A DNA stretch of 64,000 bases from Acidihalobacter sp. (GTDB lineage Bacteria; Pseudomonadota; Gammaproteobacteria; DSM-5130; Acidihalobacteraceae), in NCBI GenBank assembly GCA_027013225.1, contig JALUXU010000009.1:1-64000 (forward strand), in the 5' to 3' direction. The position numbers were made by a program, and so were the translations under genes. Positions 57,790-64,000 of the stretch are shown piece by piece. Below the pieces are notes generated by a model. That model saw only the letters and a list, made by a program, of their open reading frames with translations, was not told where the DNA came from and ran no database searches. Positions within the stretch are counted from its first letter, which is position 1. Each line of letters starts with the position of its first letter.

Positions 57790-60441
57790 TCAGCCCGCGA
57801 CGCGGGTTTCGGCGATGATGCGGCGCAGCTCCGGTACGCAGGAGCCGCAGTTGGTGCCGGCCTTGAGCAGCGCGCCGATGGCTTCTGGCGTTTGCAGGTC
57901 GTGCTCGCGGATGGCGTCGACGATCGTATTGAAGCCCACGCTGAAGCAGGAGCACACGCTCTGGCCGGTATCGACTATGCCCTTGCCGGGGCGGCCGACC
58001 AGCAGGCTCATGCGCGCGGCGTCGTCGATATGGTCTTCGGCGAACATGCGCCCCAGCCAGTCGCGTTCCGGCAGCGTGGAATCGCCCCGAGCGATGAAGG
58101 CCGCCGCCTCCAGCCGCCCGTCACGCAGGCGCGCGGCGCGGAAGCGCCCGCCGGCCGGGTCGGCGTATTCCATCCATTCCCCCGCCCCGCCCAGGGTGTG
58201 ATAGATCCACTCGCCCCAGTCGGCCGGCTTCTCGTCGCCGGCCAGTTCGTAGCGCCAGTGGCCCTTGGCGCGCACCTCGCAGGCATATTCGCCCGGCAGA
58301 TCGGCGAGGCGCCGGCGGCTGAGCAGGAAGGCCTGCCAGTGCGGACGCCAGGGCGCAACAACCACCGGCGCGTGCTTGAACTCGGGTTGCCCTGAAATCG
58401 GGTCGGTGACCGTGTCAATCAACGCGTTGACGCGCGCACGGCGGGCGAAGGCGTCGCTCCAGTGCATGGGCGCGAACACCGAACCGGGTCGCTGGCCGTC
58501 GTCGAGGCGGACCCGCGCCAACATCTCGCCGCCCACCCCGCGCAAGCGCGCGAAACCACCCTCGCTCAAATGCAGGCGGCGGGCGTCGTCGGGATGCACC
58601 TCGACGAAGGGTTCGGGCCGGTGCGCGGTGAGGCGCGGCGTCTTGGCGGTGCGCGTCATGCTGTGCCACTGATCGCGCAGACGGCCGGTGTTCAGCACCA
58701 GCGTGTCCTCGCCGTTGGCGGCCCGCGCCGGCGGGCGCGGGGTCACGGCGACGAAGCGCGCGCGGCGGTCAGGGTGATAGAAGCGCCCGTCGGCGAACAG
58801 CCGGGCGCGCGAGGTGCCGTCGTCGGCCAGCGGCCATTGCACCGGCTGCAAGGCGGCGTAAGCGGCGGTGTCCAGGGTTGCCAGCGGGCCGAGGCGCAGG
58901 TCGCGCGTATCGTCGTTCTCGAAGTTGGTCATGGCCGCGTATTCGCGGAACACGGCGGCCTCGTCGGCGAAATCGAAGGCATCCGCGTAGCCGAGCCGCC
59001 GCCCGACTTCGGCAAACATCCACCAGTCCGGCCGCGCTTCGCCGGCCGGGTCGAGAAACGGGCGCACCCGCGAGATGCAGCGCTCGGAGTTGGTCACCGT
59101 GCCGCCCTTCTCGCCCCAACCCAGCGCCGGTAGCCGGATGTGGGCCTCACGCACGGTGTCGGTATCGCGCACGCAGTCGGACACCACAACCAGCTCGCAG
59201 CCGGCCAGCCCGGCGCGTACGGCGTCGGCCTCCGGCAGGCTGAAAGCAGGATTGGTGGCGACGATCCACACCGCCTTGACCGCGCCGCTCGTCACTGCCT
59301 GGAACAGATCCACGGCCTTGAGCCCGGGCGCTGCGGCGATGCGCGGCGCGTCCCAGAAACGGCGCACGCGGTCGACATCGGGCGGCGCGAAGTCCATGTG
59401 CGCGGCGAGCTGGTTGGCCAGGCCACCGACCTCGCGCCCGCCCATGGCGTTGGGCTGGCCGGTGATCGAGAACGGTCCCATGCCGGGACGGCCGATGCGG
59501 CCGGTGGCCAGATGCAGATTGATGACGGCGTTGCCCTTGTCCACGCCGCTGGACGATTGGTTCAGGCCCTGCGACCACAGCGTGACCACCTTTTCCGTCT
59601 CGGTGAAGGCGGCGTAGAACTTGGCCAGTAGCTGCGGGTCGAGCTCGCAGGCGGCGGCCACGGCGTCGAGGGTCGGCGCGGCGGCACGCGCCGCATCCAG
59701 GGCGGCATCGAAGCCCTCGGTGTGGGCGGCGATGAAGGTCTCGTCGAGCTTTCCGGCATCGGCCAGATGCACCAGCAGGCCATCGAGCAGCACGGCGTCA
59801 CTGCCCGGCTTGACAGGCAAATGCCAGTCGGCGATGTCGCTGGTGGCGGTGCGGCGCGGGTCGATGACCGCGATTTTCATGTGCGGGCGTTTGCGCTTGG
59901 CGGCGGCGACGCGCTGATAGAGCACCGGGTGTGCCCAGGCGGCATTGGAGCCGGCGAACACCACCAGATCGGCCTGTTCAAGATCTTCGTAGCAGACCGG
60001 TACGGTGTCGGTGCCGAAGGCGCGCTTGTAGGCGGCCACCGCCGAGGACATGCACAGGCGCGAATTGGTGTCGATGTTGGCGCTGCCGATGAAGCCCTTC
60101 ATCAGCTTGTTGGCGACGTAATAGTCTTCGGTGAGCAACTGGCCGGAAACGTAGAACGCCACGGCCTGCGGGCCGTGTTTCTCGATGACCTGGCGAAAGC
60201 CGTCGGCCACGGCGTCCAGCGCCGTGGCCCAGTCCACCCGCTGGCCGCCGATCTCCGGGTAGAGCAGGCGCCCGTCGAGCGCCAGCGTCTCGCCCAGCGC
60301 CGCGCCCTTGGAGCACAGCCGGCCGAGGTTAGCCGGATGCGCGTCGTCGCCGCGCATCTTCCAGCCGTCGGCCTCGCGCGTCACCTCGACGCCACAGCCG
60401 ACGCCGCAGTACGGACAGGTGGTGAACACGGCCTCAGGCAT
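57790..60441 (-). CDS. nasA: Assimilatory nitrate reductase catalytic subunit
   Basis: An 883-residue molybdopterin enzyme reducing nitrate to nitrite in the cytoplasm. The N-terminal 4Fe-4S site reads [12 protein letters not shown] with a fourth cysteine in [10 protein letters not shown]; the Mo-bisMGD domains follow ([17 protein letters not shown] near residue 130; [20 protein letters not shown] near residue 340). The C-terminus carries a BFD-like 2Fe-2S domain ([16 protein letters not shown]...NCGSCVPEL). The ATG at 60441 has a GGAGG site and overlaps nirD by eight bases; a longer start at 60459 is less likely. The symbol nasC is also used for this enzyme. Confidence 0.95.
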   Translation of the reverse strand: MPEAVFTTCPYCGVGCGVEVTREADGWKMRGDDAHPANLGRLCSKGAALGETLALDGRLLYPEIGGQRVDWATALDAVADGFRQVIEKHGPQAVAFYVSGQLLTEDYYVANKLMKGFIGSANIDTNSRLCMSSAVAAYKRAFGTDTVPVCYEDLEQADLVVFAGSNAAWAHPVLYQRVAAAKRKRPHMKIAVIDPRRTATSDIADWHLPVKPGSDAVLLDGLLVHLADAGKLDETFIAAHTEGFDAALDAARAAAPTLDAVAAACELDPQLLAKFYAAFTETEKVVTLWSQGLNQSSSGVDKGNAVINLHLATGRIGRPGMGPFSITGQPNAMGGREVGGLANQLAAHMDFAPPDVDRVRRFWDAPRIAAAPGLKAVDLFQAVTSGAVKAVWIVATNPAFSLPEADAVRAGLAGCELVVVSDCVRDTDTVREAHIRLPALGWGEKGGTVTNSERCISRVRPFLDPAGEARPDWWMFAEVGRRLGYADAFDFADEAAVFREYAAMTNFENDDTRDLRLGPLATLDTAAYAALQPVQWPLADDGTSRARLFADGRFYHPDRRARFVAVTPRPPARAANGEDTLVLNTGRLRDQWHSMTRTAKTPRLTAHRPEPFVEVHPDDARRLHLSEGGFARLRGVGGEMLARVRLDDGQRPGSVFAPMHWSDAFARRARVNALIDTVTDPISGQPEFKHAPVVVAPWRPHWQAFLLSRRRLADLPGEYACEVRAKGHWRYELAGDEKPADWGEWIYHTLGGAGEWMEYADPAGGRFRAARLRDGRLEAAAFIARGDSTLPERDWLGRMFAEDHIDDAARMSLLVGRPGKGIVDTGQSVCSCFSVGFNTIVDAIREHDLQTPEAIGALLKAGTNCGSCVPELRRIIAETRVAG

Positions 60442-60760
60442 CGGCGGCCTCCGGGACAAGATTCAGGGATACGCGGCCGTTCTCGACGCGCACCGGGTAA
60501 CGGCCGGCGCAGCCTTCGTCGGGCGCCACCGCCTCGCCGCTGGCCAGTTCGATCTTCCAGTTGTGCAGCGGGCAGGTGACGCGATGATCGTGCACGATGC
60601 CTTGCGACAGCGGCCCACCCTTGTGCGGGCAGGCATCGCGCAGGGCGAATACCTGATCGTCCAGAGTGCGGAATACCGCGATGTCGCCTTGCGGCGTGCG
60701 AACCACGCGCGCGCCGAGGTGGGGAATATCGTCGAGACTGCCGATCTCCACCCAGCTCAT
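60434..60760 (-). CDS. nirD: Nitrite reductase small subunit NirD
   Basis: A 108-residue Rieske-fold protein that pairs with NirB. The 2Fe-2S ligand motifs are intact: CPHKGGPLSQG near residue 45 and CPLHNWKIEL near residue 64. Its start overlaps the nirB stop by four bases and its end overlaps the nasA start, indicating tight coupling. Confidence 0.95.
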   Translation of the reverse strand: MSWVEIGSLDDIPHLGARVVRTPQGDIAVFRTLDDQVFALRDACPHKGGPLSQGIVHDHRVTCPLHNWKIELASGEAVAPDEGCAGRYPVRVENGRVSLNLVPEAADA

Positions 60761-63204
60761 GCCTGCACCTCCAGCAGGGGTTCGAATTCTTCCGCATCTA
60801 TGCCCTCGGCGCGCTGCTTCCAGGGATCGATCTGGGCAAAGGTCTGTGAATACTTGAAGCGCTCATACAGCGCGGCGCGCTGGGCGGCGTCCTCGACGAT
60901 GCAGCGCTTGACGTAGGACACACCGACGCGCTCCACCCAGGGCGCGGTGCGCTCCAGATAGTGCGCCTGTTCGCGGTAGAGCTGGATGAAGGCGGCGCTG
61001 TATTCGAGCACCTCGTCCTCGGTGGCGACCTTGCACAGAAAGTCGGTGGCGCGCACCTTGGTGCCTCCGTTGCCGCCGATGTGCAGTTCATAGCCGGAGT
61101 CCACGCACACCACGCCGACATCCTTGACGTTGGACTCGGCGCAGTTGCGCGGGCAGCCGGAGACGCCGAACTTGAACTTGTGCGGCATCCACGAACCCCA
61201 GGTGAGCCGCTCCAGCTTGATGCCGAGGCCGGTCGAGTCCTGGGTGCCGAAACGGCACCACTCGGAGCCGACGCAGGTCTTGACCGTGCGCAGCGCCTTG
61301 CCGTAGGCGTGGCCGGAAACGAACCCGGCGGCGGCCAGATCGCCCCACATCGCCGGCAGATCCTCCTTTGTGACGCCCAGCAGATCGAGACGCTGGCCGC
61401 CGGTGAACTTGACGGTCGGCACCTGGTATTTTTCCGCCACCTCGGCGATGGCGCGCAACTCGGCGGGATTGGTCACGCCGCCCCAGATGCGCGGTACAAC
61501 GGAGTAGGTGCCGTCCTTCTGGATGTTGCCGTGGGCGCGCTCGTTGATGAAGCGCGACTGCTTGTCATCCTCGTATTCGCCCGGCCAGGCGCACAGCAGG
61601 TAATAGTTCAGCGCCGGGCGGCAGGTCGGGCATCCCGTGTCGTTGTTCCAGTTGAGCGCCCGGAACACCGCCGGCATGGTCTTGAGCTTCTGCCCGACGA
61701 TGGCCGCGCGCACTTCGTCATGGGTGGCCTCGGTGCAGCCGCACAGCGGCTTGCGCGAGGGCGCGGTGGAATAGTCGCCGCCGACAGTGATGGCGAGGAT
61801 GTTCTCCACCAGGCCGGTGCAGGAGCCGCAGGACGAGCTGGCCTTGGTGTGCAGGCGGACCTCCTCCAGGGTGAACAGCTTCTTGGTGGTGATGGCCTTG
61901 ACGATCTCGCCCTTGCACACGCCGTTGCAGCCGCAGATCTCGGCGTCGTCGGGCAGGTTGGCGATGCGCGTTTCCTCGTCGCCATGGCCGGTGTCGCCGA
62001 TATGGGCCTGACCGAACAGCAGGTTCTCGCGGATATCGGTGATGTTTGTCTTGTCTCGCATCAGCTGGAAGTACCAGGGGCCATCCAGGGTGTCGCCGTA
62101 CATCACGGCGCCGTCGATGCGGTCGTCTTTGAGCACCAGCTTGCGGTAGATGCCGCGCGCGGCGTCCTGGAACACCATTTCCTCGGCGCCCTCGCCGCCG
62201 TTGAAGTTGCCGGCCGAAAACAGATCGATGCCGGTGACCTTGAGCTTGGTCGAGGTCACCGAACCCTGATAGCGGGCGATGCCGTAACGGGCCAGATGAT
62301 TCGCGCAGACCTTGGCCTGCTCGAACAGCGGCGCGACCAGGCCGTACAGCGCGCCGCGGTGCTGCGCGCATTCACCCACGGCGTAGATGCGCGGGTCGTA
62401 GGTGAGTAGAGTGTCATCCACTACGATACCGCGCTCGCAATACAGCCCGGCCGCTAGCGCCAGGGCGATGTTGGGGCGGATGCCGACCGCCATCACCACC
62501 AGGTCGGTCTCGAGTTCGCTGCCGTCGGCAAATCGGACGCCGGTTACATGCTCATCGCCCACAATCTCGCTGGTTTGGGCCGGCATTTTGAATTGCAGAC
62601 CACGCTCGCTGAGCGAACGCTGCAGCAGTCCGGCGGCGACGCGATCAAGCTGCCGTTCCATAAGCTGGTCGAGCAGATGCACCACGGTCACGTCCATGCC
62701 CTGCTTCATCAGGCCGTTGGCCGCTTCCAGACCGAGCAGGCCGCCGCCGATGACCACCGCTTTACTGAACTGCCTTGCGGCATCGAGCATGCGCTGCACG
62801 TCGGCGATGTCGCGAAAGCCCACCACACCGGGCTTGTCGTGTCCCGGCACCGGGATGATGAACGGATTGGAGCCGGTGGCCAGGATCAGCCGATCGTATT
62901 CGGCGCTCGTGCCGTCGGCGGCCTCGACGCGGCGGCGCACGCGGTCGATCTTCGTCACCTGCTTGCCCTTGTGCAGGGTGATGCCGCGCGCGGCGTACCA
63001 GGCGTCGTCGTTGATGAAAATATCCTCGAGCGTCTTCTCCCCGGCCAGTACCGGCGACAGCATGATGCGGTTGTAGTTGCCGTAGGGCTCGGCACCGAAC
63101 ACGGTGATGTCGTACAGATCGGGGGCGATCTTCAATAATTCCTCGATGGTGCGCATGCCGGCCATGCCGTTGCCGACGAGCACGAGTTTGGGACGGTGTG
63201 TCAT
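60757..63204 (-). CDS. nirB: NADH-dependent nitrite reductase large subunit NirB
   Basis: An 815-residue cytoplasmic siroheme enzyme reducing nitrite to ammonium. N-terminal FAD/NAD oxidoreductase (LVLVGNGMAGMRTIEELLK; VVIGGGLLGLEAANGLM), a BFD-like 2Fe-2S domain (ICGCNGVCKGEIVKAI...SCGSCTGLVENIL), and a C-terminal sulfite/nitrite reductase domain with the siroheme/4Fe-4S cysteines C-x5-C (CVGSEWCRFG) and C-x3-C (GCPRNCAES). Its start overlaps the upstream nitrate-binding gene by four bases. Confidence 0.97.
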   Translation of the reverse strand: MTHRPKLVLVGNGMAGMRTIEELLKIAPDLYDITVFGAEPYGNYNRIMLSPVLAGEKTLEDIFINDDAWYAARGITLHKGKQVTKIDRVRRRVEAADGTSAEYDRLILATGSNPFIIPVPGHDKPGVVGFRDIADVQRMLDAARQFSKAVVIGGGLLGLEAANGLMKQGMDVTVVHLLDQLMERQLDRVAAGLLQRSLSERGLQFKMPAQTSEIVGDEHVTGVRFADGSELETDLVVMAVGIRPNIALALAAGLYCERGIVVDDTLLTYDPRIYAVGECAQHRGALYGLVAPLFEQAKVCANHLARYGIARYQGSVTSTKLKVTGIDLFSAGNFNGGEGAEEMVFQDAARGIYRKLVLKDDRIDGAVMYGDTLDGPWYFQLMRDKTNITDIRENLLFGQAHIGDTGHGDEETRIANLPDDAEICGCNGVCKGEIVKAITTKKLFTLEEVRLHTKASSSCGSCTGLVENILAITVGGDYSTAPSRKPLCGCTEATHDEVRAAIVGQKLKTMPAVFRALNWNNDTGCPTCRPALNYYLLCAWPGEYEDDKQSRFINERAHGNIQKDGTYSVVPRIWGGVTNPAELRAIAEVAEKYQVPTVKFTGGQRLDLLGVTKEDLPAMWGDLAAAGFVSGHAYGKALRTVKTCVGSEWCRFGTQDSTGLGIKLERLTWGSWMPHKFKFGVSGCPRNCAESNVKDVGVVCVDSGYELHIGGNGGTKVRATDFLCKVATEDEVLEYSAAFIQLYREQAHYLERTAPWVERVGVSYVKRCIVEDAAQRAALYERFKYSQTFAQIDPWKQRAEGIDAEEFEPLLEVQA

Positions 63205-64000
63205 GGATCAGACCTCCTGTTGGGAATGCCGCGACCCGCGGAGCCCGGCTCCGGCAGGCTCTTGCGGCAGGGATTGCAGCCGCGCAGGGCCGACACCGGC
63301 ACCTGCAGATGAGTTATGGCAAAACTTTCCAGATAGCCGACCACGTCGGCCGGATCGAAACGCCCGCCGTCAAAGAAGCGGTCCGCGCCCATGGGCAAGG
63401 GCGCGGGCGCGGCCTGCGCCAGCATCCAGCCGCCGGCGTTCAGCCCTTCGGGTTTTTCGTCGATGGTCGGGTACGGCCAGCCCAGTTCGCCGGCCAGCTC
63501 ACGGTACAGTTCAGGGCGATAGGCGCGCGCCGCCGCGGCCGGCAGATCCACCGCCTTGTCGAGCTGCCCCCAGCGCAGCATCTGGGTCATGAACCACAGC
63601 GCGTGCGAGCGCCAGGGAAACATCGCCGCATGGCGGTGGAACACGTTGAAATCCGCATGCGCGACTTCGTCCGCACCCGGGTCGTAGACGATCCGGTCGG
63701 ACAGCGGCGCGCGCAGCACTTCCGCGTCGATGCCGACATACTCGGGCTGCGCGAGCAGCGCGGCGGCGGCATCGCGGTTGGCCGGCTCATCCAGCCAGGC
63801 GCCGGCCTGCATCAAGGCGCGCAGCAGACGGCGGTGGGTGTCGGGATGGCGCGCGGCCCAGTCCTCGGTCACGCCGAGCACTTTCTCCGGCTTGTTCGCC
63901 CAGAGCTGGTGGCTGGTGATGAGAATGTGGCCGTGCCCCTCGCGCACCGCCACGCTGTTCCACGGTTCGCCGACGCAGAAGCCGTCGATCTCGCCGGCGG
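63201..64000 (-). CDS. NrtA/NasS-type nitrate-binding protein, 5' end outside window
   Basis: The last 266 or so residues of a CmpA/NrtA-family protein; the frame is open to the window edge. The segment GEIDGFCVGEPWN, encoded just inside the edge, and ILITSHQLWANKPEKVLGV are typical of this family. The visible part cannot tell an exported ABC-transporter protein (NrtA) from the cytoplasmic nitrate sensor NasS, because the N-terminus is missing. The absence of transporter genes directly downstream and coupling to nirB favour NasS slightly. Confidence 0.8.
   Translation of the reverse strand, partial: AGEIDGFCVGEPWNSVAVREGHGHILITSHQLWANKPEKVLGVTEDWAARHPDTHRRLLRALMQAGAWLDEPANRDAAAALLAQPEYVGIDAEVLRAPLSDRIVYDPGADEVAHADFNVFHRHAAMFPWRSHALWFMTQMLRWGQLDKAVDLPAAAARAYRPELYRELAGELGWPYPTIDEKPEGLNAGGWMLAQAAPAPLPMGADRFFDGGRFDPADVVGYLESFAITHLQVPVSALRGCNPCRKSLPEPGSAGRGIPNRRSDP

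Noticed and set aside
60961-62409. 482-residue plus-strand open frame opposite nirB
   Set aside because: It is antisense to a clear nirB with conserved cofactor motifs. Long antisense frames are expected in high-GC DNA, and no protein family features were seen. Similar frames opposite nasA, cysG and the FNT gene were rejected for the same reason.

Overview
The window is chromosomal DNA of a Gram-negative gammaproteobacterium. The evidence is a complete dcw (division and cell wall) cluster with a meso-DAP-type MurE, lpxC (lipid A), two ubiquinone hydroxylases, apaGH, RsmJ, a RoxA-type ribosomal oxygenase, type IV pilus genes pilBCD followed by coaE, and the gene order rsmI-rnpB-mraZ. The species cannot be fixed from the sequence. 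No CRISPR array, transposase or phage gene was seen.

Layout. (1) 1-5431: a zapB-like/zapA pair on the minus strand, divergent from a plus-strand run: small hypothetical gene, UPF0149 gene, pepP, ubiH, ubiI-like. (2) 5432-8898: a looser region with a membrane-protein gene broken by a one-base frameshift, a thioredoxin-fold/TPR-like protein, and apaG-apaH on the minus strand. (3) 9001-29330: rsmI, the RNase P RNA, a MraZ operator, then mraZ-rsmH-ftsL-ftsI-murE-murF-mraY-murD-ftsW-murG-murC-murB-ddl-ftsQ-ftsA-ftsZ and lpxC, nearly all overlapping or a few bases apart. (4) 29335-35253: dciA-like gene, an unexplained 0.5 kb gap, secA, argJ and a Nudix-ThiE fusion. (5) 35393-46313: a minus-strand run with coaE, pilD, pilC, pilB, a small membrane protein, a parvulin lipoprotein, a GNAT protein, roxA, purB, a membrane metallophosphoesterase and a Dnr-type regulator. 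(6) 46368-50160: an NADH oxidoreductase (hcr-like) and hcp, read from a promoter with a perfect FNR/Dnr palindrome; then a divergent phosphoribosyltransferase. (7) 50339-54280: polX, rsmJ, tRNA-Ser(UGA), an AurF-like diiron protein, tRNA-Pro(GGG). (8) 54458-64000: a clearly more G+C-rich minus-strand assimilatory nitrate cluster, read in the order nitrate-binding protein (cut by the window edge), nirB, nirD, nasA, cysG, formate/nitrite channel, HemD-like protein.

How the genes work together. The dcw block makes lipid II and builds the septum, with MraZ probably controlling its own operon. The hcp-hcr-dnr group looks like an autonomous nitric-oxide/nitrosative stress module whose regulator lies downstream of the target genes. 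The nitrate cluster is self-contained: nitrate binding, nitrate to nitrite (NasA), nitrite to ammonium (NirBD), siroheme for NirB (CysG plus a HemD-like enzyme) and a nitrite channel. Its base composition changes sharply just after tRNA-Pro, which suggests acquisition as a unit.

Most of the window is conserved housekeeping DNA. The best candidates for something less described are the AurF-like diiron protein between two tRNAs, the Dnr/Hcp/Hcr/phosphoesterase group, the orphan terminator and gap upstream of dciA/secA, and the frameshifted membrane protein.
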